The notes under the pieces were generated by a model. It worked only from the letters and a program-made list of their open reading frames with translations, was not told the DNA's origin and ran no database searches. This document shows, piece after piece, positions 1 through 5,741 of a stretch of 5,741 bases of DNA. How positions within the stretch are numbered: position 1 is the stretch's first letter; the number at the start of each line of letters is the position of its first letter. A program made the translations under genes and the position numbers. This DNA is from an uncultured Deferribacteraceae bacterium (GTDB lineage Bacteria > Chrysiogenota > Deferribacteres > Deferribacterales > Mucispirillaceae): contig CAMQYB010000142.1 of the NCBI GenBank assembly GCA_947039055.1, positions 1 through 5,741 on the forward strand. Direction: 5' to 3'.

Positions 1-50
1 TAGCGTAATTACGTACCATATCAGTTATCGTATTAACCTAGCGTAAAGTT

Positions 51-95
51 TATTGCATTAACGTAGCTGTATTGTCCATGGTATTGCTTAACGTA
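51..95. repeat. Imperfect direct repeat, TATTGC(A)TTAACGTA
   Basis: TATTGCATTAACGTA at 51-65 recurs as TATTGCTTAACGTA at 82-95, identical except for one inserted A, 31 bp apart (start to start). Related shorter pieces (CGTATTAAC at 29-37, TAGCGTAA at 1-8 and 39-46) lie just to the left. Function unknown. Confidence 0.5.
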
Positions 96-101
96 TAATG
101 T

Positions 102-113
102 AGTTGTACAACT
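102..113. repeat. 12-bp perfect palindrome AGTTGTACAACT
   Basis: AGTTGTACAACT is its own reverse complement. It could be a dimeric regulator site, but no gene on either side in the window clearly uses it, and a 12-bp palindrome is not very rare by chance in AT-rich DNA. A second one sits 44 bp away, centre to centre. Confidence 0.45.
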
Positions 114-145
114 TTACCGATTACATAACACATCCCGTTCAGCAT

Positions 146-157
146 AAGTTATAACTT
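146..157. repeat. 12-bp perfect palindrome AAGTTATAACTT
   Basis: AAGTTATAACTT is its own reverse complement and shares the AGTT half-site core with the palindrome at 102-113. The centres are 44 bp apart, close to four helical turns. Any regulatory role is inference. Confidence 0.45.
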
Positions 158-286
158 CCAACTTAATAGCAATAGCAGAATAGATACATTAAATAATTAT
201 CTTACCTTACACAGTCACACAACAAAGCACAAATATTATGTAATTGTATAAACCTTACATCGATACAACAACATCATATTTCTATA

Positions 287-940
287 TTACTTTTTAATTG
301 CTTTTAGTTTCTCTAGTACTTCTTCTTTTTTATCAAGTATAACAATATTATCAAACAGATCTTTATCAATATACTTTCTATCAAGAAGGAACTCTTTGAC
401 CCATTTCATCATACCTGTCCAAAACTCTTTTCCGTATAATATAACAGGAACTTCTTTTAGGTATTCAACTGATATTAATGTTAGTATTTCAAATAGTTCA
501 TCTAATGTGCCAAATCCACCCTCGACAAATATAAACGCTTCAGAATCTTTAATTAAAAACACTTTACGTGTGAATAAATAATCACATATAAATGATGATT
601 TAACATATGGATTACTCTCTTGCTCATGCGGAAGCACAACATTTACACCGATACTGCTTCCACCTGCATCAAAAGCACCTTTATTGGCAGCTTCCATTAA
701 TCCAGGACCACCACCTGTTAAAATTGAGTATCCATTCGTATTAATAAAATTGGTAAGATCTGCAACCGACTTATATGTAGCACTATCTTCCTTAGTTCTA
801 GCTGATCCAAAAACAGTGACTATATTATTGCTTGCTGGTAACTCACTTAAAAAAGTTAATCCATTTTTAAATTCTTCAGATATGTTATCTATAATATCTT
901 TATCTGTGGTGCTTATATTATATATTGTTTTTTTGTCCAT
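287..940 (-). CDS. LOG/TIGR00730-family Rossmann-fold nucleotide hydrolase
   Basis: A 217-residue cytosolic protein of the LOG family, often misannotated as lysine decarboxylase. Characterised members are nucleoside 5'-monophosphate phosphoribohydrolases that release the free base (cytokinin activation in plants and some bacteria; purine nucleotide breakdown in others). The sequence shows the phosphate-binding start FGSAR at 44-48, GGGPGLMEAANKGA at 76-89, the catalytic R125-K126 in LFTRKVF, and a GGFGTLDE segment at 141-148 with E148 as the catalytic glutamate. Length and architecture suit the longer, 'FGSAR' subgroup. The odd point is residue 140: the usual PGGxGTxxE motif reads EGGFGTLDE, with Glu for Pro. 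The start is fixed by AAGGG (947-951) six bases upstream of ATG. The lipoprotein gene upstream is separated by a terminator-like hairpin, so this gene probably has its own promoter. The exact substrate cannot be predicted. Confidence 0.9.
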   Translation of the reverse strand: MDKKTIYNISTTDKDIIDNISEEFKNGLTFLSELPASNNIVTVFGSARTKEDSATYKSVADLTNFINTNGYSILTGGGPGLMEAANKGAFDAGGSSIGVNVVLPHEQESNPYVKSSFICDYLFTRKVFLIKDSEAFIFVEGGFGTLDELFEILTLISVEYLKEVPVILYGKEFWTGMMKWVKEFLLDRKYIDKDLFDNIVILDKKEEVLEKLKAIKK

Positions 941-963
941 TTTTAACCCTTATTGTTATTTTA

Positions 964-969
964 ATTATA
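964..969 (-). promoter_or_regulatory. Candidate -10 element for the LOG gene
   Basis: A perfect TATAAT on the minus strand, 24 bp before the LOG start codon and downstream of the hairpin at 1023-1055. No good TTGACA-like -35 is found at 16-18 bp. TATACT at 990-995 is an alternative. Chance -10 matches are common in DNA this AT-rich. Confidence 0.35.
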
Positions 970-1022
970 TTAGCGATTTTATCTATTTTAGTATAGGTAA
1001 TTTTTACAGAATTTAAGATTAA

Positions 1023-1055
1023 TAAAGGCGACCCTTAAATTAAAGATCGCCTTTA
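1023..1055 (-). terminator. Hairpin terminator after the LysM lipoprotein gene
   Basis: TAAAGGCGA (1023-1031) pairs perfectly with TCGCCTTTA (1047-1055), a 9-bp stem with four G-C pairs around a 15-nt loop. It lies 44 bp past the lipoprotein stop codon. Reading on the minus strand, the stem is followed by TTAATCTTAAAT, which is U-rich but not a clean U tract, so intrinsic termination may be partial. On the plus strand nothing T-rich follows the stem. Confidence 0.6.
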
Positions 1056-1098
1056 GTATTATACAAATATCTAAATAACTTTTAAATATCTTAAATTT

Positions 1099-1851
1099 TT
1101 ACTTCTTGTCGTATAAAGACCATTTGCCTCTAGTTCTTGAAAATCTTGTTGCTTTTCTTTTCTCTTCTTGAGAAGCATTTTTAGATACTCCAAAAACTTG
1201 ACCTGGGAATATTAAATCAGGATCTTTGATTTTGTCTTTATTGCCCCAATAAATAACTGGCCATAGATAAGCATTACGAAGTTCTCTCTTAGAGATATTC
1301 CATAAGTTATCACCACGAACAACAGTGTATTTAACCATGTTTCCTTTAGAATCAACACCATCTGGTGCTCCGATTAAATCTTGTGCTCTATTGTTTTCCA
1401 TTTGAGCCATTTTAAGGTTACATGCATCTGATGCTTTTTTAGCATTTTGTAGATGTTTATTAGCCTTAGTTTTTGTTGCTCTCCAATCCATATTGTTTGA
1501 AGATGAGTTTCTGTCCATGTTTTTTAACTTAGTTTTAAGATCTTGTGTACGCTTACGTTCAGCTAATAAAGCTTTGTAAGGTGGTTCTTCTTTACTAAAT
1601 ACTTTGATAGCTTCGTTTGATGCATTTTCTGTACCATTAATGTCACCAGATGCTTCTATGCGATCAACATTCTCAATAGCTTTCTTAGTACCTACAAAAG
1701 CTTTGTTACCACAAAAATCTTTTGAGTAACCTTTAACCAGCGCACGAATTGCTTCTAATGAATAGCCGTCTTCAACTACACCACCAGATTTCCCTCCACA
1801 AGCTACAGCAAACATAAATAGTGTAACTATTAAAACAATCTTCTTAAGCAT
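1099..1851 (-). CDS. LysM-domain lipoprotein, uncharacterised
   Basis: A 250-residue predicted envelope lipoprotein. Residues 1-17 form a signal peptide (MLKK, then a hydrophobic stretch) ending in a lipobox A15-V16-A17-C18; Gly at +2 after the Cys, not Asp, fits outer-membrane sorting in Gram-negatives. Residues about 33-160 are mostly charged and helix-prone, broken by an Asn/Ser-rich turn at 115-120, with two cysteines, C47 and C144, that could form a disulfide. Residues about 173-222 are a LysM peptidoglycan-binding domain (KYTVVRGDNLWNISK at the start, DPDLIFPGQVF at the end). A Lys/Arg-rich tail of 28 residues follows. The start at 1851 is chosen because a perfect AGGAGG lies 7 bases upstream and the signal peptide begins there; an in-frame ATG at 1911 adds 20 residues without a ribosome site. 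The likely role is anchoring to or organising peptidoglycan. I do not recognise the helical region, and no catalytic domain is visible. Confidence 0.85.
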   Translation of the reverse strand: MLKKIVLIVTLFMFAVACGGKSGGVVEDGYSLEAIRALVKGYSKDFCGNKAFVGTKKAIENVDRIEASGDINGTENASNEAIKVFSKEEPPYKALLAERKRTQDLKTKLKNMDRNSSSNNMDWRATKTKANKHLQNAKKASDACNLKMAQMENNRAQDLIGAPDGVDSKGNMVKYTVVRGDNLWNISKRELRNAYLWPVIYWGNKDKIKDPDLIFPGQVFGVSKNASQEEKRKATRFSRTRGKWSLYDKK

Positions 1852-1858
1852 AAATAAT

Positions 1859-1864
1859 CCTCCT
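1859..1864 (-). promoter_or_regulatory. Strong Shine-Dalgarno AGGAGG deciding the lipoprotein start
   Basis: AGGAGG on the minus strand, 7 bases before the ATG at 1851. It is the best ribosome-binding site in the window and shows that translation begins at 1851, not at the in-frame ATG at 1911. It suggests high expression, as for an abundant envelope protein. Confidence 0.85.
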
Positions 1865-1923
1865 GTAATAATTATATAACTAGTATATATATAAATTTTA
1901 AAACACTTCATTTCATTAGAAAT

Positions 1924-1953
1924 ACCCTACACTAACCATTATGTTACTGTCAA
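1924..1953 (-). promoter_or_regulatory. Candidate sigma70 promoter of the lipoprotein gene
   Basis: On the minus strand a perfect -35 TTGACA (1948-1953) is followed after 18 bp by TAGGGT (1924-1929), which keeps the T, A and final T of the -10 consensus. Transcription would begin near 1917, leaving a leader of about 65 nt. The -35 is the only perfect TTGACA I found in the intergenic regions. The weak -10 and 18-bp spacer limit confidence. Confidence 0.45.
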
Positions 1954-1993
1954 CATAAAAAATATAGAGAATTAGACAAACTAGATCTTTCAC

Positions 1994-3775
1994 CTACTCT
2001 TTAATATCGGTCGAAATACTTAATTCCATTAACTGTTTTTTATCAACAAAGCTTGGAGCTTCACACATAATATCAATAGCCTTCTGAGTTTTAGGGAAAG
2101 CTATCACATCTCTTATAGATGTAGACCCTGTAATTATCGCAGCTATCCTATCTATACCAAAAGCTATGCCACCATGAGGAGGTGTTCCATATTTTAATGC
2201 GTCTATGAAAAATCCAAATCTACTTTCAAGGTCAGCCTCTGTAAATCCCATTAATTCAAACATGCTTTTCTGTATGTCACTTCTATGTATTCTTATAGAT
2301 CCACCACCTATCTCTGATCCGTTTAATACAAGATCATAAGCTTTTGCACGAGCCTTTTCAGGAGCGGTTTTTAAAAGCTCTATATCTTCATCAAGCGGTG
2401 CCGTAAAAGGATGATGAATTGCTACAAAACGTTTTTCTTCCTTAGAGTATTCTAACAATGGAAAATTTAATACCCATACAAATGAAAGTTTTTTATCATC
2501 TATAACATTTAACATCTTACCTAATTTCAATCTTAGTTTAGACATATATAAGTTGACTGTATACTCATCTCCAGCACCGAAGAATATAATATCGCCAACC
2601 TCACCTTTCATCTCTTTTATAAGATTAGCTGTTAGATCATCACCTAAGAACTTAATTAATGGTGATTGTAAACCATCTTCATTAATTCTTATATAAGCTA
2701 AACCTTTAGCACCAAGTGTTCCTACAAAATCTGTTAACTCATCAATATCTTTTCTGCTAAAAGATTTTCCAGCACCTTTTGCATTAATAGCTTTAACAAC
2801 GCCACCCTTAGTAGCTTCAGCAAATACTTTAAAATCGCAATCTTTAACTAACTCATTTAACGTTTTTAAATGAAGATCAAAACGAGTATCTGGAGCATCA
2901 GTTCCGTACTGTTCAATAGCATCCTTGTAATCCATTGTTGGAAAAGGAGCTGTTAAAGTTCTGTTAACTGTTTTCTCAAAAACATATTTAATCATACCTT
3001 CAATCATATTGATAAGGTCTTCTTTATCTATAAAACTCATCTCTATATCTAATTGAGTGAATTCTGGTTGACGGTCAGATCTTAAATCTTCATCTCTAAA
3101 ACAACGAACTATTTGATAATATTTATCAAATCCACCCACCATTAACAACTGCTTAAACATCTGTGGCGACTGTGGAAGTGCATAAAACTTACCTGCGTTA
3201 ACCCTTGATGGAACAAGATAATCTCTCGCACCTTCTGGTGTTGATTTTGTTAGAAATGGAGTTTCAATATCTATAAAATCTTGTCCCCACATATACTCTC
3301 TTATAGATCTAGTTAGAGTACTGCGAAGCATAATGTTTCTTTGTAGTTCAGGACGGCGAAGATCAAGATAACGATATTTTAATCGAATATCTTCAGCAAC
3401 ATCAGTGCTATCATCTATCATAAACGGAGGAGTTAAAGCTGTATTTAGAATTCTTATCTCTGATATATGAACTTCAATATCACCAGTTTTTAAGCCATCA
3501 TTTTTCATTCCATCAGGACGAAGCATAACTTTTCCTAGAACTGCTACAACATACTCAGGTCTACAAGTATCGCCTATAACCCTAGCCTCTTCATGCTCTT
3601 CGTTCATAACTATTTGAGTTACGCCATATCTATCACGAAGGTCAATAAATATTACTCCACCATGATCACGACGTTTCTGTACCCAACCGTTTAAAATGAC
3701 TTCTTTATTTAAATCTTCTTTCCTAAGATCACCACATGTATGAGTTCTTTTAAAATCCCCTAAATTGCTTAACAT
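1994..3775 (-). CDS. aspS: Aspartyl-tRNA synthetase, probably non-discriminating
   Basis: A 593-residue class II synthetase, the usual length of bacterial AspRS, charging tRNA with aspartate in the cytosol. It has an N-terminal OB-fold anticodon domain (about 1-110, RRDHGGVIFIDLRDR at 35-49), motif 1 around 151-175, the aspartate-site QSPQ at 202-205, motif 2 (FRDEDLRSDRQPEFTQLD, 226-243), the bacterial GAD insertion (about 300-425), HHPFTAP at 454-460, NGSEIGGGSIR at 485-495 and motif 3 (GIAFGIDR, 536-543). All core motifs are intact. His38 and Gly89 match the residues linked to tRNA(Asn) recognition in Pseudomonas aeruginosa AspRS (His31, Gly83), where the discriminating E. coli enzyme has Leu and Lys. 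This suggests Asp-tRNA(Asn) is also made and then amidated by GatCAB, which is not in the window. The site AGGGGG (3786-3791) lies 10 bases upstream of ATG. The gene lies 178 bp after hisS, so it may be cotranscribed or have its own promoter. Confidence 0.97.
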   Translation of the reverse strand: MLSNLGDFKRTHTCGDLRKEDLNKEVILNGWVQKRRDHGGVIFIDLRDRYGVTQIVMNEEHEEARVIGDTCRPEYVVAVLGKVMLRPDGMKNDGLKTGDIEVHISEIRILNTALTPPFMIDDSTDVAEDIRLKYRYLDLRRPELQRNIMLRSTLTRSIREYMWGQDFIDIETPFLTKSTPEGARDYLVPSRVNAGKFYALPQSPQMFKQLLMVGGFDKYYQIVRCFRDEDLRSDRQPEFTQLDIEMSFIDKEDLINMIEGMIKYVFEKTVNRTLTAPFPTMDYKDAIEQYGTDAPDTRFDLHLKTLNELVKDCDFKVFAEATKGGVVKAINAKGAGKSFSRKDIDELTDFVGTLGAKGLAYIRINEDGLQSPLIKFLGDDLTANLIKEMKGEVGDIIFFGAGDEYTVNLYMSKLRLKLGKMLNVIDDKKLSFVWVLNFPLLEYSKEEKRFVAIHHPFTAPLDEDIELLKTAPEKARAKAYDLVLNGSEIGGGSIRIHRSDIQKSMFELMGFTEADLESRFGFFIDALKYGTPPHGGIAFGIDRIAAIITGSTSIRDVIAFPKTQKAIDIMCEAPSFVDKKQLMELSISTDIKE

Positions 3776-3785
3776 TAACTAAACG

Positions 3786-3791
3786 CCCCCT
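3786..3791 (-). promoter_or_regulatory. Ribosome-binding site of aspS, AGGGGG
   Basis: AGGGGG can pair with the CCUCCU anti-Shine-Dalgarno using one G-U wobble. Its spacing of 10 bases to the ATG is slightly long. It is the only G-rich stretch in an otherwise very AT-rich leader and supports the start at 3775, which also gives the family-typical N-terminus. Confidence 0.65.
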
Positions 3792-3793
3792 AA

Positions 3794-3923
3794 CACATAT
3801 TTATATATTATATCTAAAACATTCTAACTACTTTTAATATTTAAGATACAATATTCACAATCTTTATATATAGCACATATTTATACTTTATATCAAAATA
3901 TTATATTCTAATCACTACTTTTA
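3794..3923 (-). repeat. Imperfect direct duplication in the hisS-aspS gap
   Basis: Two copies of a 43-50 bp block lie at 3794-3836 and 3874-3923, offset by 80-87 bp. The first 21 bases (starting CACATATTTATA) match at 19 positions. The far end matches at all 16 shared bases (ATTCTAA then CTACTTTTA), with a 3-base insertion in the right-hand copy; the middle differs by several bases. The left copy ends directly beside the aspS ribosome-binding site. The block includes a TATAAT-like element in each copy. It is probably an old tandem duplication of the aspS leader. AT-richness raises chance similarity, but the ordered, colinear matches argue for real duplication. Confidence 0.6.
3807..3812 (-). 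promoter_or_regulatory. Candidate -10 element for aspS
   Basis: A perfect TATAAT on the minus strand, placed so that transcription would begin about 25 bases before the aspS ATG and just before its ribosome-binding site. No recognisable -35 lies 16-18 bp upstream. The duplicated block carries TATAAA at the equivalent place (3887-3892), and TTGTAA (3921-3926) with TAATAT (3898-3903) is a further weak alternative. Confidence 0.33.
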
Positions 3924-3953
3924 CAACTTATCTATACTTAAAACATAACGTCC

Positions 3954-5201
3954 TTAATCTCTATTTATAGCACACAAATCTGTTATACTCATTCTTTGCT
4001 GATCGCCTGTCAACATATCTTTAACAGTTACCTCTAACGAGCTAACCTCATCTTCACCTAATATAACCGTAAATTTTGCATCTAGTTTATTAGATTTTTT
4101 CATCTGAGATTTCATAGATGCTTGATCGTAATCATACTCTACTATAAACCCTTTCTCTCTTAAACTATTCACAATTTTTAATCCATGTTCTAACGTATCT
4201 TCAAAAAATAGAATAAAATAATCTGTCTGTTTTATAGGCAGTTTTTTACTCAGTTGAAGAATTTCTACTAATCTATCAACACCTATTGCAAAACCTATAC
4301 CAGCCGTATCTTTAGATCCACCTAATGTTTTAATTAATCCATCGTATCTGCCACCAGCACCTACTGCTGATGCTGATCCAAGCATTGTCGTTACAAGCTC
4401 AAACGCCGTGCGAATATAGTAATCTAAACCACGAACCATAAACGGATTAATCTTATACGGTATACTCATCTCACCTAAATATTTTTTAACTAAGATGAAA
4501 TGATCTGAACACTCTCCACATAAATTATCAAGCATTATAGGAGCATCTTTTATTAATATTTTACAATTTGCATTCTTGCAATCTAATATACGAAGAGGAT
4601 TACGCTCTAATCTTCTATTGCAATCGCCACATAAATCATCTTTAATATTCTTGAAATATGCGATCAATAACTCATTATAACCTGGACGACACTCTTTGCA
4701 TCCTAATGAATTAATCTCTAACTCTACAATATTATCTAACTCTAAAACTTTAGCAGAGTTATAAAGTAGTGACGCCATCTCAGCGTCAAGTAAAGCAGAA
4801 GAACTCTCTAAAACTTCTACACCTATCTGTGTGAACTGACGAAAACGACCTTTCTGTGGACGCTCTCTTCTAAACATATTGCCTAGATAATAAAACTTTT
4901 TAACACCATTATTAATTAAACCGTTCTCAATATACGCTCTAAGTAATGACGCAGTACCTTCAGGTCGTAATGAAACGAACTCGCCATCTTTATCTTCAAA
5001 AGAGAACATCTCTTTCTCGACAATATCAGTAGTATCACCTATACCTCTATTAAATAAAGCAGTTTTCTCTAATGTAGGGAGACGAAACTCATTAAAACCG
5101 TAACTTGTGAATAATGATTTTAATTTACCCTCAACATATTGCCAATACTCAATATCTTCGCCAAAAATATCCCTAAAACCTTTCATCTTACTGTATTTCA
5201 T
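3954..5201 (-). CDS. hisS: Histidyl-tRNA synthetase
   Basis: A 415-residue class II synthetase, normal length for bacterial HisRS, charging tRNA(His) in the cytosol. The sequence shows the N-terminal KGFRDIFGEDIEYW, motif 1 around 37-66 (through RGIGDTTDIVEKEMFSF), RPEGTA at 79-84, motif 2 (YYLGNMFRRERPQKGRFRQF, 104-123), the histidine-site segment VRGLDYYIRTAFE at 256-268 with R257 as the catalytic arginine, GAGGRYDGL at 281-289, motif 3 (GIGFAIGVDR, 301-310) and a C-terminal anticodon domain from about 325. The insertion domain between motif 2 and the histidine site has eight cysteines in four pairs (168/171, 191/194, 208/213, 228/231), which may bind zinc. ATG at 5201 is preceded by AGGA (5213-5216) at 11 bases; Met6 has no better site. 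It follows folK by 38 bp, so the two are likely cotranscribed. No T-box leader is present. Confidence 0.97.
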   Translation of the reverse strand: MKYSKMKGFRDIFGEDIEYWQYVEGKLKSLFTSYGFNEFRLPTLEKTALFNRGIGDTTDIVEKEMFSFEDKDGEFVSLRPEGTASLLRAYIENGLINNGVKKFYYLGNMFRRERPQKGRFRQFTQIGVEVLESSSALLDAEMASLLYNSAKVLELDNIVELEINSLGCKECRPGYNELLIAYFKNIKDDLCGDCNRRLERNPLRILDCKNANCKILIKDAPIMLDNLCGECSDHFILVKKYLGEMSIPYKINPFMVRGLDYYIRTAFELVTTMLGSASAVGAGGRYDGLIKTLGGSKDTAGIGFAIGVDRLVEILQLSKKLPIKQTDYFILFFEDTLEHGLKIVNSLREKGFIVEYDYDQASMKSQMKKSNKLDAKFTVILGEDEVSSLEVTVKDMLTGDQQRMSITDLCAINRD

Positions 5202-5239
5202 TAATACTTATATCCTAAATAATCTCTTATTATATACTA

Positions 5240-5725
5240 TTATATGTTGTCTATTATCTTTATATTCAAATCATCTTTTAATTGAGCGATCATATTATCT
5301 ATACTTTCTAAAGTCGCTGGATGAATATAATTAGCATCAACCTCTTTTAATGGTATAAGCACAAAAGACCTCTCACTCATACACTTATGAGGAATAGTTA
5401 ACTTATCACAATCAAGAATTGTGCCATTATGATCAATAATATCTATATCTATCTCTCTTGCACCCCAAAATAACGGGTTTTTGTTTCTTCCAATAGATAC
5501 CTCTAACTCTTTGATAAATAGTAGTAATTCATCAGGAGAAAGATCACACTCAACAGTGATAACTTTATTGTAATAATTTCTTTGATCATCTCTTAAAAGT
5601 GATACTGTCTCATATAATGACGACTCTTTTAACAATCTAAACTTTTCACCGATCAAACTAATTGCTTTTGCAATGAACGTTTTGCTATCACCAATATTAC
5701 TTCCGATACCTAGTATTACCGACAT
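5240..5725 (-). CDS. folK: 6-hydroxymethyl-7,8-dihydropterin pyrophosphokinase (HPPK)
   Basis: A 161-residue cytosolic enzyme that moves pyrophosphate from ATP to 6-hydroxymethyl-dihydropterin, the step before dihydropteroate synthase in folate synthesis. Length matches E. coli HPPK. The N-terminal LGIGSNIGD (5-13), YYNKVITVE (51-59), and the signature R80 to WGAREIDIDII (87-97) are present. By alignment to E. coli, R80 and R90 match R82 and R92, D93 and D95 match the two Mg-binding aspartates (D95, D97), and H113 in IPHKCMSERSF matches H115. All catalytic residues therefore appear intact. AGAAGA at 5736-5741 is a weak ribosome site 10 bases upstream of ATG. The gene is complete, but its promoter and upstream neighbour are outside the window. 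It is the first visible gene of a probable folK-hisS transcript. Confidence 0.95.
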   Translation of the reverse strand: MSVILGIGSNIGDSKTFIAKAISLIGEKFRLLKESSLYETVSLLRDDQRNYYNKVITVECDLSPDELLLFIKELEVSIGRNKNPLFWGAREIDIDIIDHNGTILDCDKLTIPHKCMSERSFVLIPLKEVDANYIHPATLESIDNMIAQLKDDLNIKIIDNI

Positions 5726-5741
5726 GATTTATTTATCTTCT

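Larger units (their letters stand above)
1..286. other. Non-coding left end, rich in short repeats
   Basis: No open reading frame of useful length, tRNA-like fold or terminator hairpin is visible in this 286-bp stretch, which lies downstream of the LOG gene. By hand count it is about 31% G+C, clearly above the roughly 21% of the hisS-aspS gap. The tetramer CGTA occurs six times in the first 95 bases (starting at 4, 12, 29, 42, 62 and 92), although CpG is otherwise sparse here. Perfect palindromes lie at 4-13, 102-113 and 146-157, and an 8-bp inverted repeat pairs 43-50 with 110-117. It could be a control region for a gene beyond the window, a dispersed intergenic repeat or a decayed gene; the sequence does not decide. 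The end of the LOG transcript is not visible. Confidence 0.5.

Noticed and set aside
396..581. Plus-strand 61-codon reading frame
   Set aside because: It lies wholly inside the LOG gene in antisense and has no recognisable motif or ribosome-binding site.
684..1016. Plus-strand 110-codon reading frame
   Set aside because: It is mostly antisense to the well-supported LOG gene, runs into AT-rich spacer and shows no protein family features.
1065..1096. Direct repeat AAATATCTAAAT / AAATATCTTAAAT after the lipoprotein gene
   Set aside because: It is short, made almost only of A and T, and expected by chance in this composition.
1957..1993. Intrinsic terminator after aspS
   Set aside because: A run of six T (1957-1962, minus strand) follows the gene, but the sequence before it gives only broken 3-4 bp pairings, not a stable stem.
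3776..3953. T-box or other amino-acid-sensing leader before aspS
   Set aside because: No T-box consensus (AGGGTGG...), specifier stem or terminator hairpin is visible; the gap is about 21% G+C and only the ribosome site is G-rich.
5184..5186. Alternative hisS start at Met6
   Set aside because: It lacks a better ribosome-binding site than the ATG at 5201, and the longer N-terminus is normal for the family.
5107..5334. Plus-strand 75-codon reading frame across the folK-hisS junction
   Set aside because: It is antisense to the ends of two confident genes; its hydrophobic look comes from AT-rich codons, not from a credible membrane protein.

Overview
This is a low-GC window (roughly 30% G+C by eye) with five protein genes, all on the minus strand, read from the right edge to the left: folK, hisS, aspS, a LysM-domain lipoprotein gene and a LOG-family gene. 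The organism looks like a Gram-negative bacterium. The lipoprotein has a lipobox with Gly after the Cys. From recall of family sequences, the AspRS N-terminus, the Cys-rich HisRS insertion and the order hisS-aspS followed by a LOG gene resemble Desulfobacterota/Deferribacterota-type (delta-proteobacterial) genomes. That placement is an inference, and no species can be named.

Layout. Positions 5240-5725: folK, folate biosynthesis, with its upstream region cut by the window edge. Positions 3954-5201: hisS, 38 bp after folK and probably cotranscribed. Positions 3776-3953: a very AT-rich gap of 178 bp holding an imperfect direct duplication and possible promoter elements for aspS. Positions 1994-3775: aspS, whose anticodon-domain residues suggest a non-discriminating enzyme (Asp-tRNA(Asp) and Asp-tRNA(Asn)). 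Positions 1099-1851: a 250-residue lipoprotein with a C-terminal LysM domain, a strong Shine-Dalgarno and a probable promoter of its own. Positions 1023-1055: a hairpin likely to terminate that transcript. Positions 287-940: a LOG/TIGR00730-family Rossmann-fold protein with an unusual Pro-to-Glu change in its PGGxGTxxE motif. Positions 1-286: no gene seen. This stretch is richer in G+C than the other gaps (about 31% against about 21% in the hisS-aspS gap, counted by hand) and its first 160 bases are full of short repeats and palindromes.

Most of the window is housekeeping: two aminoacyl-tRNA synthetases, a folate enzyme, a probable nucleotide-salvage enzyme and an envelope lipoprotein. I see no mobile element, CRISPR array, RNA gene, defence system or other clearly new system. 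The points most worth a second look are the AspRS specificity residues, the duplicated hisS-aspS leader block, the altered LOG motif, the uncharacterised lipoprotein and the repeat-rich left end.
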